Shown one piece after another: positions 18,635-28,445 of a DNA stretch of 64,000 bases. The notes under the pieces were generated by a model. That model had not been told where the DNA came from. It worked only from the letters and a program-made list of their open reading frames with translations, and searched no databases. The position numbers and the translations under genes are program-made. Every line of letters begins with the position of its first letter. The first letter of the stretch is position 1. Source of the DNA: Kineobactrum sediminis. Lineage in GTDB: Bacteria; Pseudomonadota; Gammaproteobacteria; Pseudomonadales; Halieaceae. The DNA lies in NCBI RefSeq assembly GCF_002868715.1, contig NZ_PKLZ01000016.1, positions 29,554-93,553 of the forward strand. Reading direction: 5' to 3'.

Positions 18635-21082
18635 ATGTTCAAACACTCTTTGACGATAGTGGTGGTGAGCGCGCTGCTGGTAGCCTGCAGCGATTCCGAT
18701 GACTCGGCACCAGCGCCGCAGCCGGAACCTGAGCCCAGCCTCATCTATTCGGCTGAGGTGAGGCGCACCGACTTTGGTATACCGCATATTACCGCGGATG
18801 ACTGGGGCAGTCTTGGTTACGGATTCGGATATGCCTATGCCCAGGATAACTTCTGCATCGCCATGCGCGAGATCGTGTTCGCCAGCGGGCGCTCGACAGA
18901 ATTGATGGGGGAGGGGATGGGTAGTGTGGAATCCGATTTCCTGTTCCGCTTCCTTAATGGCAACAAGGATGACTTTGCGGAGGAGTTTGTTTCGGAGCTG
19001 CCGCCCTTTGCGCGAGAGCTTGCCGAGGGCTATACCCAGGGTATGAACCGTTATCTCGAGGAAACCGGTGTTGCCAACCTGCCGGCGGGCGAGCTTGGCT
19101 GCCGCGATGCAGAGTGGGTATTTGCCTTCGACTCAATCGACCTGTTTCTGCTGTTGCGTCGCGAGGCGCTCCGCGGCAGTTCCGAGCAGGGGATTTTCCG
19201 CCGTGCGCTACTGGCCACGACAGGCCCTGCCCTGGTTGCCGACAGCGCACCGGGCGTTGATCTGGACGAGGCCGCCCGGGCGCTGTCAGACGCGGCTGCA
19301 GAGTTGCGCGATCTGGATCGCGGCAGCAACGGCCTGGCGCTGGGGCGCGACGCCACCCGCGACGGCAGCGGCATGCTGTTGGGTAATCCTCATCAGCCCT
19401 GGTTTGGGGCGGGCGCCTGGTACCAGGCCCACCTGACCCTGCCGGGCACCTATGACGTTGCCGGTGCCGCTCTGCACGGTTTCCCCTTTATTGGTATCGG
19501 TTTCAACCGCGACGTCGCCTGGACCCACACGGTTTCGCTGGCCAACCGTTTCAGCCTGTTCGAGCTCAAGCTCAACCCGGACAACCTGCTGCAATATGAT
19601 TATGACGGCGAGTGGCGCGACATTGTGCCCGAGGTCATTACCATCCAGGTCAAGCTGCCCGATGGCACGCTGGAGGACCGCCAGCAGACCTTCTACGTTT
19701 CACAATACGGCCCGGTGATTAATCTCAAGGGTGTCAGTCCGGCCCTGGATGGCTGGCCCATGTTCAATGGTTCGGTGCTTGCCTTCAGGGACGCCAACCT
19801 CCTTACCGGTATCCGCGGTATTGAGCAGTGGATCAACAAGGGCCAGGCAACGTCTATCGACGACTATGTGGCGGCACTGCAAAGTATTGGCAATCCCGTG
19901 TTCCACGAGATTGCCGCAGACCGGACGGGCGAGGCCTTTTATGGTGAATTGTCAGCGGTACCCTTTATAACCCAGGAGCAGATTGATCGCTGCGTGAATG
20001 GTGTGGTTGGGCCACTGCTGGCATCCGCTACGACCAATGTGATCCTGTCCCTGGACGGCTCGGATCCCACTTGTGAGTGGGGTGAAGATCCGGAGGCACC
20101 ACCCGGCACTAACCTGTATGGCGCGTCGCAGTTGCCACAGCTGCGCACCACTGATTATGTGGGCAACAGCAATAACAGCTATTGGCTCAGCGATGCCAAC
20201 AACCCACTGGAAGGGTTCCCCAGTGTGATGGGCCCCGTAGGCCACGAGGGCCAGCAGCAGTTCCTGCGCACCCGGCTGGGCCATTTGATGGTGGCGGAAC
20301 GCAAGGCCGGTACTGACGGTCTCGATCCGGAACCCCTGTTTGACCTGGAATCACTCAAGGGCATGATGTATGCCAACCGGGTTTATGGTGCGGAACTGGT
20401 GATGGACGATATCCTCGTTATCTGCGCCACGGATGCAGCCGTATCCGTGCTCCCCGCCTGTAATGTGCTGGCAAACTGGGATCGCAAGGTTAACCTCGAT
20501 AGCATGGGTGCCCAGGTATTTACCGAGTTCTGGAGCATTATTCGTGGCCAGCTGGGTAACTCCTTCCAGAATATTGTGCAGAGTGACGAGTTCTGGGCGC
20601 AGGATTACGATGTCAGCGATCCGCTCAATACACCTGCCGGTATTGATATCTCAATACCAGCCAACCACGACCGGGTTATCGCGGCACTGGCATCGGCAAC
20701 CTCTCGCCTGCAGGCGGCTTCGGTTGCGCTGGACGCGCCATGGTCCGAAGTGCAGGTACTGGAGCGCAATGGTGTACGCGTTCCCATTCATGGTGGCACG
20801 GGCAACATGGGTGTTTACGGGGCTATCAGTGCGGGACTTTCCGAGGGCGGCTATATTAACCCGCGCGCCGGCAACTCCTACATTCAGGCGGTAACCTGGG
20901 ACGAAACGGAGTGCCCCATAGCGGATGTCATTCTGGTGCCATCGCAGTCAACGGATCCCGAATCGCCGTATTTCAGCGACCAGACAGAGCTTTATTCCAA
21001 TAAGGAGTGGGTGCGCTTCCCATTCTGCGAGTCGGATATCGCCGCAGCCCAGATCGGCGAAACCCTGCTGCTGCAGGAATAA
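18635..21082 (+). CDS. Penicillin acylase-family lipoprotein (Ntn hydrolase)
   Basis: This is an 815-residue precursor. The lipobox LLVAC gives a lipidated Cys18, so it is membrane-anchored. The alpha part includes VRRTDFGIPHITADDWGSLGYGFGYAYAQDN. The self-cleavage site gives the N-terminal nucleophile Ser231 in DRGSNGLALG, followed by MLLGNPHQPW. The PxGxNxxYW-like segments downstream are typical of the family. Relatives hydrolyse penicillins, acyl-homoserine lactones or other N-acyl amides. The ATG at 18635 has AAGAGG upstream. The photolyase gene begins 1 nt after its stop. Confidence 0.88.
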   Translation: MFKHSLTIVVVSALLVACSDSDDSAPAPQPEPEPSLIYSAEVRRTDFGIPHITADDWGSLGYGFGYAYAQDNFCIAMREIVFASGRSTELMGEGMGSVESDFLFRFLNGNKDDFAEEFVSELPPFARELAEGYTQGMNRYLEETGVANLPAGELGCRDAEWVFAFDSIDLFLLLRREALRGSSEQGIFRRALLATTGPALVADSAPGVDLDEAARALSDAAAELRDLDRGSNGLALGRDATRDGSGMLLGNPHQPWFGAGAWYQAHLTLPGTYDVAGAALHGFPFIGIGFNRDVAWTHTVSLANRFSLFELKLNPDNLLQYDYDGEWRDIVPEVITIQVKLPDGTLEDRQQTFYVSQYGPVINLKGVSPALDGWPMFNGSVLAFRDANLLTGIRGIEQWINKGQATSIDDYVAALQSIGNPVFHEIAADRTGEAFYGELSAVPFITQEQIDRCVNGVVGPLLASATTNVILSLDGSDPTCEWGEDPEAPPGTNLYGASQLPQLRTTDYVGNSNNSYWLSDANNPLEGFPSVMGPVGHEGQQQFLRTRLGHLMVAERKAGTDGLDPEPLFDLESLKGMMYANRVYGAELVMDDILVICATDAAVSVLPACNVLANWDRKVNLDSMGAQVFTEFWSIIRGQLGNSFQNIVQSDEFWAQDYDVSDPLNTPAGIDISIPANHDRVIAALASATSRLQAASVALDAPWSEVQVLERNGVRVPIHGGTGNMGVYGAISAGLSEGGYINPRAGNSYIQAVTWDETECPIADVILVPSQSTDPESPYFSDQTELYSNKEWVRFPFCESDIAAAQIGETLLLQE

Positions 21083-21083
21083 T

Positions 21084-22625
21084 ATGGCAGGGAGAGCCCG
21101 AACACTGATTCTGGTCCTGGGCGACCAGCTTTCCCTGGCCAACCCCGCGCTCGCCAACGCCGACCCACGACAGGACGTCGTGGTGATGGCGGAAGTGAAA
21201 GAAGAAGCCGGCTACGTCCCTCATAATCAACACAAGATTGCCCTCATCTTTGCCGCCATGCGCCATTTCTGCGCGGAGTTGCGGGCGCGGGGATTTACGG
21301 TACATTATTTTCCGTGGGCGGCCGGCAAGGCCTCATTACTGGAGGCTGTGCAATGTGCCCTGCAGCTGTCCCCGGCGGATTGCGCGCGCGTATGCGAACC
21401 CGGTGAATACCGCTTGCAGGCTGCAATGCAGGGCTGGGAAAGTGCGCTTGGCGTGTCTTTCGAGACGCTGGACGATACCCGTTTTCTCGCCACCCGGGAG
21501 GAGTTCGACACCTGGGCGGAGGGACGCAAGCAGCTGCGCATGGAGTATTTCTACCGTGACATGCGCCGCAAGTACGGTGTCCTGCTGGAGCCGGATGGCC
21601 GCCCGGCGGGGGATCGCTGGAACTACGACAAGGATAATCGGGTGGGCTGGCGTGGCCAGGTGAGCATTCCCAGCCGTGAAGCCATTGCGATGGATGAGGT
21701 CACGGCGGCTGTACTGGCTGAAGTGGCCCAGGCATTTGCGCAACACCCGGGCGATTTGCGAACCTTTAATTACGCAGTGACAGCCGCGACGGCCCGTGCA
21801 GAATTCGACTGGTTCTGTGAATATGCGCTGCCCCAGTTCGGGACGTACCAGGATGCCCTGGTGGAGGAGTCGCCCTGGGTGTTCCACAGTAAAATTTCCA
21901 TGTACCTGAATATTGGTCTGCTGGAGCCGCTGGCACTGTGCCGGCAGGTGGAGCAGGCCTGGCGTAATGGGCATTGCTCGCTGGCCGCCGCGGAGGGCTT
22001 TATCCGCCAGATTCTGGGCTGGCGCGAGTATGTTCGCTGTGTGTACTGGCGGTATATGCCGGAGTATGGACAACGCAATACCTTCAATGCGACGGTGCCG
22101 CTGCCGTCGTGGTTCTGGACGGGCAACACCGAAATGCGCTGCCTTCAGCGTGCGCTGCGGCAATCCCTTGACCTGGGATACGCTCACCATACCCAACGGC
22201 TGATGGTGATTGGTAATTTTGCTCTACTGGCCGGCCTGGATGTGCGTGCCGTTTGTGGCTGGTACCTGGCGGTGTATGTCGATGCCTTCGAATGGGTGGA
22301 GTTACCCAACACACTGGGCATGGCGCTGCACGGGGACAACGGCCTGATGGCGAGCAAGCCCTATGCCGCCAGTGGCAAGTACATTCAGCGCCAGGGTAAT
22401 CATTGCGGCGAATGTCGTTACAGTCCGGCGAAAATGACGGGCACGGGGGCCTGCCCCTTCAACGCCCTGTACTGGCGTTTTATCGATAACAACCTGGGCT
22501 ATCTGGCGGACAACCCGCGCATGAACCTGGTGGTCGCCAACTGGCGACGGCGCCCTGCGGGCGAGCGCGAGGCCATCATTGATTGGGGCGATCACTGCCT
22601 CCAGGAACTGCTGGATCCTGCCTAG
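21084..22625 (+). CDS. Bacterial (6-4) photolyase / FeS cryptochrome (PhrB/CryB-type)
   Basis: The 513-residue protein belongs to the deoxyribodipyrimidine-photolyase-related group. Its N-terminus LILVLGDQLSLANPAL and LPSWFWTGNTEMRCL segment match PhrB/CryB. The C-terminus contains NHCGECRYSPAKMTGTGACPFNALYWRF, whose cysteines bind a 4Fe-4S cluster together with an upstream cysteine. Known members repair (6-4) photoproducts using FAD and a lumazine antenna. The length fits (about 507). It is probably co-transcribed with the acylase gene and convergent with a CRY-DASH gene 16 nt away. Confidence 0.9.
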   Translation: MAGRARTLILVLGDQLSLANPALANADPRQDVVVMAEVKEEAGYVPHNQHKIALIFAAMRHFCAELRARGFTVHYFPWAAGKASLLEAVQCALQLSPADCARVCEPGEYRLQAAMQGWESALGVSFETLDDTRFLATREEFDTWAEGRKQLRMEYFYRDMRRKYGVLLEPDGRPAGDRWNYDKDNRVGWRGQVSIPSREAIAMDEVTAAVLAEVAQAFAQHPGDLRTFNYAVTAATARAEFDWFCEYALPQFGTYQDALVEESPWVFHSKISMYLNIGLLEPLALCRQVEQAWRNGHCSLAAAEGFIRQILGWREYVRCVYWRYMPEYGQRNTFNATVPLPSWFWTGNTEMRCLQRALRQSLDLGYAHHTQRLMVIGNFALLAGLDVRAVCGWYLAVYVDAFEWVELPNTLGMALHGDNGLMASKPYAASGKYIQRQGNHCGECRYSPAKMTGTGACPFNALYWRFIDNNLGYLADNPRMNLVVANWRRRPAGEREAIIDWGDHCLQELLDPA

Positions 22626-22641
22626 GCCTGCCTATGGGTGC

Positions 22642-23961
22642 TCAGCTGCCGTTATCACCGGGCATCATGGGCCAGTCGGCAGCGTCGGTCACATAAAGCG
22701 GCTGGCTGGGACGGTTCCCGCCCCATTTGGCTGTAAACAGGCCATCGGGATCGTGCTCCGCCGCCTGCTTTGCCAGGTTGAAGTGGCGCCCGCCGCGCGG
22801 GTCAGCACCGACCCCGGCGATGTATTGCCAGTTGCCATAATTGCTGCCCACATCATAATCAATCAGGTGCTTCTCAAAGAAAGCGGCACCATAGCGCCAG
22901 TCCAGCCCCAGTTCGTTGATCAGGCAACTGGCCGCGATCTGGCGACCGCGGTTACTCATCCAGCCGGTGGCCAGCAGCTGTCGTATCAGGGCGTTTACGA
23001 GTGGAAAGTCGGTATCGCCCTGGCACCAGCGGGCGAAAGCCCGGGGCTCAAAGGTACAAAAGCGATGTTTGCTTTGGGGTGCTGAGCCGGTCGAACGGAA
23101 CAGCCTGTGCCCATCTGCCAGGGCGCGCCAGTGGAAGAATTCCCGCCACAGAAGCTCCAGGTAAAGGGCCTGGGTGGAATCATTGCCTTCGTGTTGTTGT
23201 TCAAACCCGGCGATGCTGCTGGCGACCTCGCGGGCCGAGAGCGCACCGCTGGCCAGCCAGGGCGACAGGGTGCTGGAGCCATCCAGAGGGTCCAGGCAGT
23301 TACGTGTGTTGCGGTAGTCGAGAACGCGCTGCTCGCCAAAAATGAATTGGTGCAGGCGGCGTTGCCCGGCCTGGCTGCCCCCCCTTATCGGCAGCGCGGC
23401 CGGCGGCGTTGCGGCAGCTTCGGGTAACGCGTGATAACGAACCGCTGCGGGTGGCGGTGGCAGCTGTAAAGGAGCCGGTACGACCGAGGCTGCGGTAACT
23501 GACTCAAGTGCCCGACGAAAGGGTGTGAAGTGCCTGGGCATTTCGTCCAAAGACATCGGCAATGCTGTCTGTGGAAGCAGCGTGTTCCCTCCGTGCACCT
23601 GCAGTGGCACAGGCAAGCGATCCCTCAGTTGCTCAAGAGTGCGTGTTTCATAGGTGCCCGGGCTGCGGCTGGTACCCACGCGCTCGATTTGCAATTGCTG
23701 GACCAGTGCCGGCAATATCTGCTCCGGGCGGCCTTCCAGGAACAGCAGGTCCTGCCCCAGTTCCTGCAACCGGCCGCGCAATGCGCCGAGGTGTTCCAGC
23801 AGCAGGCGCCGGCGCTGGGCACCAACGCCTCTCAGGTTGCACCAGGGTTGGGGTTCCTGCCAGATATACACCAGCAACAGTTCCGTTGCCGCACAATGTG
23901 ACAACAGGCCGGGATTATCCTGCAACCGTAAATCGTGTTGCAGCCAGTAGAGCTCGCGCAT
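22642..23961 (-). CDS. Cryptochrome DASH-type photolyase
   Basis: The protein of 439 residues has an N-terminal antenna domain (LYWLQHDLRLQDNPGLL) and a FAD domain. FAD-domain segments are TLSPWLASGALS, LLWREFFHWRAL, GWMSNRGRQIAASCL, and YDVGSNYGNWQYIAGVGADPRGGRHFNL, the last being strongly CRY-DASH-like. DASH proteins repair cyclobutane dimers mainly in single-stranded DNA. The frame opens at GTG 23970, but the ATG at 23961 gives the usual N-terminus. It points toward the (6-4) photolyase and is divergent from an Old Yellow Enzyme gene. Confidence 0.9.
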   Translation of the reverse strand: MRELYWLQHDLRLQDNPGLLSHCAATELLLVYIWQEPQPWCNLRGVGAQRRRLLLEHLGALRGRLQELGQDLLFLEGRPEQILPALVQQLQIERVGTSRSPGTYETRTLEQLRDRLPVPLQVHGGNTLLPQTALPMSLDEMPRHFTPFRRALESVTAASVVPAPLQLPPPPAAVRYHALPEAAATPPAALPIRGGSQAGQRRLHQFIFGEQRVLDYRNTRNCLDPLDGSSTLSPWLASGALSAREVASSIAGFEQQHEGNDSTQALYLELLWREFFHWRALADGHRLFRSTGSAPQSKHRFCTFEPRAFARWCQGDTDFPLVNALIRQLLATGWMSNRGRQIAASCLINELGLDWRYGAAFFEKHLIDYDVGSNYGNWQYIAGVGADPRGGRHFNLAKQAAEHDPDGLFTAKWGGNRPSQPLYVTDAADWPMMPGDNGS

Positions 23962-24053
23962 GTTCACCACGTGAAAGAGTGTGAGGTAGTTACGCAGCCG
24001 AGGCTGGAGTGGATTTCGACATGCCCGCAGCCGCTGGTTCTAAATAGATTGAT

Positions 24054-24081
24054 TTGCCTTTGTTGCGAGGGCTGGTATAGG
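24054..24081 (+). promoter_or_regulatory. Predicted promoter for the Old Yellow Enzyme gene
   Basis: TTGCCT (24054-24059) and TATAGG (24076-24081) are separated by 16 nt in the divergent intergenic region. The expected start site is around 24088, about 34 nt before the ATG. Sequence match only. Confidence 0.35.
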
Positions 24082-24121
24082 CTCTCGCGACTGTCCCGTG
24101 CGCTTACTGGAGTACTATCAA

Positions 24122-25231
24122 ATGAGCCTGACCGATGTCCTGTTCCAGCCCTTCCAGCTGGGAAACCTGGCGTTAAGGAACCGCATTGTCATGGCTCCGA
24201 TGACGCGCAACTTTTCACCCGGCAATGTGCCCGGGGATGACGTTGTTGAATACTACCGCCGTCGCGCTGCCGGCGGTACCGCCCTGATCATTACCGAGGG
24301 TACCTGCATTGATCATATCGCGGCGAGTGGCTACCCGGACGTACCGTACTTTCATGGCGAGGAGCGATTGAATGCCTGGCAGCGGGTGGCGGACGCGGTA
24401 CATGCCGAAGGTGGCAAGATAGCGCCCCAGCTATGGCACGTTGGCGGGATGCGCAAGGCCGGTGTCATGCCGGAAGGCGACGTGCCGGGCCATGCGCCCT
24501 CGGGGATGAATATGCCGGGCAAGGTCAATCGCCACGTGATGACCCAACAGGATATCGACGCTGTCATTGACTCATTTGCCCGCGCCGCGGCGGCGGCCGA
24601 ATCCATTGGTTTTGACGCCGTGGAACTGCACGGTGCCCACGGCTACCTGGTGGACCAGTTTTTCTGGGAAGGGACCAACCAGCGCACGGATGCCTACGGG
24701 GGCTCCATGGACAAGCGTGGCCGTTTCGCGGTTGAGATCGTTGAAGCCGTAAGGGCTGCAGTCAGCGCGGATTTTCCGGTTATCCTGCGTTTTTCGCAGT
24801 GGAAACAACAGGACTTCAGTGCGCGCCTGGCGCCGACGCCGCAGGCCCTCGAACAGTTTCTGGCGCCTTTGAGTGCGGCCGGTGTCGATATCTTTCACTG
24901 TTCCACGCGCCGCTTCTGGGAGCCGGAATTCGAGGGCTCTGACCTTAACCTGGCGGGCTGGACGCGAAAATTGACGGGTAAGCCGACCATTACCGTGGGC
25001 AGCGTGGGCCTGAACGCAGATTTCATTCCCGAACCCGGTGAAACCAGCTTCAGGGCCGCGGAACCAGCCAGCCTCGAGGAATTGCTGCGGCGCATGGACG
25101 CCGGTGAATTCGACCTGGTGGCAGTCGGGCGGGCACTACTGGCTAACCCGGACTGGGCTGTCCTGGTGCGCGAAGGGCGGCTGCAAGAGATGCAGGCTTT
25201 CCTCAAGGATGATCTTGCCAGCCTGGCCTGA
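24122..25231 (+). CDS. Old Yellow Enzyme-family NADH:flavin oxidoreductase
   Basis: This 369-residue FMN enzyme is a TIM barrel. Key segments are LFQPFQLGNLALRNRIVMAPMTRN, APQLWHVGG, ELHGAHGYLVDQFFW and the FMN phosphate site near VGSVG and AVGRALLANPDW. The family reduces activated C=C bonds of enones and related electrophiles with NAD(P)H. The His-Gly-Ala-His segment provides the substrate pair. A GGAG ribosome-binding site precedes ATG 24122. The next gene starts within 60 nt and is probably co-transcribed. Confidence 0.9.
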   Translation: MSLTDVLFQPFQLGNLALRNRIVMAPMTRNFSPGNVPGDDVVEYYRRRAAGGTALIITEGTCIDHIAASGYPDVPYFHGEERLNAWQRVADAVHAEGGKIAPQLWHVGGMRKAGVMPEGDVPGHAPSGMNMPGKVNRHVMTQQDIDAVIDSFARAAAAAESIGFDAVELHGAHGYLVDQFFWEGTNQRTDAYGGSMDKRGRFAVEIVEAVRAAVSADFPVILRFSQWKQQDFSARLAPTPQALEQFLAPLSAAGVDIFHCSTRRFWEPEFEGSDLNLAGWTRKLTGKPTITVGSVGLNADFIPEPGETSFRAAEPASLEELLRRMDAGEFDLVAVGRALLANPDWAVLVREGRLQEMQAFLKDDLASLA

Positions 25232-25288
25232 ACGGCTCAGCCGTTGAGCGTGCTGGCGGGTATTGGACCGGGGGCGCAGGGCAGCGGC

Positions 25289-25909
25289 ATGCTGTTCCGC
25301 CAAATGGCTGCGGACCTGCGCGACCAGGGGTATACGGTATGCCCGAACGCGCTGCCGGAAACATTGGTTAATAGCCTGATGGCGCATCTGGCGGACCTGA
25401 ATACAGTCCGCTTCCAGCGTGCGGGCGTGGGCCGCCAGGAAGATCATACCCTTAACAAGCGGGTACGCACCGATGCGATAAGCTGGATTTGTGATGATTT
25501 CCCCGCGGGGAGCGACTGGTTAAGCTGGACGGGGGAGTTGCAGCGTGCTCTCAATGAGCAGCTGTTGTTGGGCCTGTTTTCCTTTGAGAGCCATTTTGCC
25601 CACTATCGCCCCGGCGACTTTTATCGAAGGCATGTCGACGCCTTTCGCGGCGGTGCGAACCGGAGGTTGTCGCTGGTGGTCTATCTCAACCCGGACTGGC
25701 AGCTGGCCGAGGGCGGCGAGCTGCTGCTGTATACAAGCGCGTCCCCTGACGAGATGTTCCGGATTCTGCCGTGCCTGGGCACGGTCGTATTGTTCCTCAG
25801 TGAGGAATTCCCGCACGAGGTACTGCCCGCCACTCGCGATCGTTATTCCATCGCCGGCTGGTTCCGGGTGAACAGCTCCACCGCCGAGCGGGTGGATCCA
25901 CCCACTTGA
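25289..25909 (+). CDS. 2OG-Fe(II) dioxygenase (prolyl-4-hydroxylase-like)
   Basis: The protein of about 206 residues has the jelly-roll iron triad: HVD (His115, Asp117 from this start) and FPHEV (His176), followed by the 2-oxoglutarate-binding RYSIAGWFR segment. The NRRLSLVVYLN segment and GGELLLY are typical of the SM-20/EGL-9-like and P4H-like group. Substrates may be a protein proline/arginine or a small molecule; the sequence does not decide. In-frame TTG 25244 and GTG 25250 are alternative starts without a clear ribosome-binding site. Confidence 0.82.
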   Translation: MLFRQMAADLRDQGYTVCPNALPETLVNSLMAHLADLNTVRFQRAGVGRQEDHTLNKRVRTDAISWICDDFPAGSDWLSWTGELQRALNEQLLLGLFSFESHFAHYRPGDFYRRHVDAFRGGANRRLSLVVYLNPDWQLAEGGELLLYTSASPDEMFRILPCLGTVVLFLSEEFPHEVLPATRDRYSIAGWFRVNSSTAERVDPPT

Positions 25910-26036
25910 TGCTACCGCTGCCGGGTGATGACTGTAGACGTGACTCAGCCGGCGGTCTACTCTTGAACTTTCTGCTGGTGCGGCCCCACAGCACCTGCAG
26001 AGTGTATGACGAAACCCATAAAAAGGAGCAACACTG

Positions 26037-27392
26037 GTGAATGCACATCAGGCAGACGATCTCGAAAGTTTCATGGCCGGAGTAGAGCGGCGTAACCCCG
26101 GGGAGCCTGAGTTTCGGCAAGCGGTTCATGAAGTGGCCATGGACATCATTCCCTATATCAGTGACAAACCGATCTACAAGGAATTGATGATTCTGGAGCG
26201 GATGACGGAGCCGGATCGCATCGTGACCTTTCGTGTGGTCTGGGAGGATGACCGTGGCAGTATCCGCGTTAATCGCGGTTTCAGGGTCCAGCAGAACAAT
26301 GCGATTGGTCCCTACAAGGGCGGTATTCGTTTTCACCCAACGGTAAACCAGTCCGTACTCAAGTTTCTCGCCTTTGAACAGGTCTTCAAGAATAGCCTGA
26401 CCGGGCTACCCCTGGGCGGCGGTAAAGGCGGCTCCGATTTCAATCCCAAGGGCAAGAGTGACCGCGAGGTAATGCGTTTCTGCCAGGCGTTCATGACTGA
26501 ACTGAGTAAGCATATTGGGCCTAATACCGATGTACCCGCGGGGGATATCGGCGTTGGTGCGCGGGAAGTCGGTTACATGTTTGGCCAGTACAAGCGCCTT
26601 GTGAACCGTTTTGAGGGTGTGCTTACCGGCAAGGCGCTGGAGTTTGGTGGTAGCCGTATCCGGCCTGAAGCTACCGGTTATGGCTGCGTTTACATGATGC
26701 AGGCGATGCTGGCGCACCATGGCGAGAGCATCGAGGGGCGTACCTGCCTGGTGTCCGGCTCCGGTAATGTGGCCAGCTACTGTGCTGAAAAACTGATTGA
26801 GCTTGGTGCCAAGGTTGTGACCCTGTCTGACTCCGGTGGCTTTATTCATGACAAAGAAGGTCTTACCCGGGAGAAACTGGCATGGGTAAACGAGCTCAAA
26901 AACAAGCGGCGGGGGCGTATCGGTGAATACGTGCGCGAGTTCGGTGGCGAATATTTTGAAGGCGAGCGCCCCTGGGGTGTGCCTTGTGACCTGGCGTTTC
27001 CCTGTGCAACCCAGAATGAAATTGAGGCCGATGATGCCGCCACCCTGCTGGCCAATAACTGTCGCGCAATAGCCGAGGGCGCGAATATGCCGGCCACGCC
27101 GGAGGCGATCAAGATGATCCAGAACAACAAGAACCTGCTACATGCACCTTCAAAAGCAGCCAATGCCGGCGGGGTTGCCGTATCGGGCCTGGAAATGAGC
27201 CAGAATAGCCTGCGACTCCAGTGGACACGCGAGGAGGTTGACCAGCATTTGCACAAGATCATCAGCACCATCCACGACCAGTGTGTGGAATTCGGCACTG
27301 CCGCGGACGGCCATATTGATTATTTCAAGGGTGCCAATGTTGCCGGCTTCAACAAGGTGGCCTCCGCGATGATCGCCTATGGCGTTATGTAG
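26037..27392 (+). CDS. gdhA: NADP-specific glutamate dehydrogenase
   Basis: The 451-residue hexameric enzyme forms glutamate from 2-oxoglutarate and ammonia. Typical segments are GGIRFHPTVN, the catalytic LPLGGGKGGSDFNPKGKSDRE lysine region, DVPAGDIGVG, TGYG and the nucleotide fold VSGSGNVA. Length and start (GTG with AAAGGAGC upstream) match the small bacterial GDH I class. Its 3' end overlaps the convergent glycosyltransferase gene by 8 bp. Confidence 0.96.
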   Translation: MNAHQADDLESFMAGVERRNPGEPEFRQAVHEVAMDIIPYISDKPIYKELMILERMTEPDRIVTFRVVWEDDRGSIRVNRGFRVQQNNAIGPYKGGIRFHPTVNQSVLKFLAFEQVFKNSLTGLPLGGGKGGSDFNPKGKSDREVMRFCQAFMTELSKHIGPNTDVPAGDIGVGAREVGYMFGQYKRLVNRFEGVLTGKALEFGGSRIRPEATGYGCVYMMQAMLAHHGESIEGRTCLVSGSGNVASYCAEKLIELGAKVVTLSDSGGFIHDKEGLTREKLAWVNELKNKRRGRIGEYVREFGGEYFEGERPWGVPCDLAFPCATQNEIEADDAATLLANNCRAIAEGANMPATPEAIKMIQNNKNLLHAPSKAANAGGVAVSGLEMSQNSLRLQWTREEVDQHLHKIISTIHDQCVEFGTAADGHIDYFKGANVAGFNKVASAMIAYGVM

Positions 27393-28368
27393 CGAGGGTA
27401 CCCAGCACTTCCGCCCACAGCGGCGCCAGGCGGTCGGCATGCCAGGGTGAGACATCCACGGCCGGCGGCAGGTCCCCGCCAAGCCACTTTCGCAGCCGCG
27501 CCACCAACGCGGCTGAATCACCCTCCGGGTAGCGACAGACCGGGGGATACTGCTCCGGATAGCACAGGGCATCCGGCACCAGTGGTCGGGCACCGGCGCT
27601 GGCGGCCTCCAGCATCGCCAGCCCCTGGAATTCGTGGCGCGCAGTGCTGACGGCAATGCCCGCCCGGCCCAACTGGGTTCGATATTCATCCAGGGGCAGG
27701 CGGCCATCCGCAACAATCCTCTCCGGTAGAGCCTCGCGCAGTCGCGCCAGTGCCGGTGGTACCTGCCGCGGACGCTTGCCCAGCAGGGCGAGCCGGAACG
27801 GCACACCTTCCCCCGCCAGCGCAATCATCGCCTCGGCGAACACCTCCGGCGCTTTGTCGTGTTCCCAGCGGTGATTCCACAGTACCAGCTGTGGATCCCG
27901 CTCCGCCGCGGCGGATACCGGCGCGATCGGTACCGGGCACAGTTCGCTCTTCTGCGTCAGTCGCTCGACAATACCCGCTGGCACCGCATCCGGCATCTGC
28001 GTCAGCAGCGTCGCCACACCCTCCAGGTAGCTTGAGCGGTTGAAGGCGGAATTGAACAGCAACCGATCCGCCGCCAGCCCACCATAGAGCTGCACCATGC
28101 AGGGCTCCAGCCAGTGGTTCTGGCGGTCGCTGAGCGGATAGGCGAACTGGTTCTCATGGAAGTAGTACAGCGCCGGCACTTCGGCCAGGCGCGGATGCAG
28201 GCCCTTAAGGGTCGCCAGGTCCACCATCGAAGTGGCCAGCAGCAGGTCCGGCGCCTCGGCTGGCAGTGCATCCAGCCACGACAGGGGATTACCACGGATA
28301 CGCCAGGCGAAATGCCGGCCGGGCAGCTCCAGCCGCCGCCAGTCCACCTGGGGCTGGGACGCCAGCAA
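27385..28368 (-). CDS. Glycosyltransferase, DUF3524 / tRNA-queuosine mannosyltransferase-like
   Basis: The listed frame encodes 327 residues from the first canonical start (TTG 28368). The LLLATSMVDLATLKGL, LYYFHENQFAYPLSD and LFNSAFNRSSYLEG segments are hallmarks of the DUF3524 group, recently linked to mannosylation of queuosine in tRNA-Asp. A Rossmann GT-B C-terminal domain follows (LWNHRWEHDKAPEVFAEA). The family N-terminus WLLSAYRADSHAAWADWL is encoded upstream, in frame to about 28443. No ATG, GTG or TTG exists there, so the real start may be an ATC at 28443 or a CTG at 28449. The gene directly follows the ABC ATPase stop and looks like the last gene of that operon. Confidence 0.75.
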   Translation of the reverse strand: MLASQPQVDWRRLELPGRHFAWRIRGNPLSWLDALPAEAPDLLLATSMVDLATLKGLHPRLAEVPALYYFHENQFAYPLSDRQNHWLEPCMVQLYGGLAADRLLFNSAFNRSSYLEGVATLLTQMPDAVPAGIVERLTQKSELCPVPIAPVSAAAERDPQLVLWNHRWEHDKAPEVFAEAMIALAGEGVPFRLALLGKRPRQVPPALARLREALPERIVADGRLPLDEYRTQLGRAGIAVSTARHEFQGLAMLEAASAGARPLVPDALCYPEQYPPVCRYPEGDSAALVARLRKWLGGDLPPAVDVSPWHADRLAPLWAEVLGTLAT

Positions 28369-28445
28369 CCAGTCCGCCCAGGCGGCGTGGCTATCCGCGC
28401 GGTAGGCGGAGAGCAGCCAGGCTCGGGGGCGGCGGGTCCCGATGG

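Noticed and set aside
21336..22196. 286-codon frame on the minus strand
   Set aside because: Antisense shadow of the (6-4) photolyase, which carries the FeS cysteines and FAD segments.
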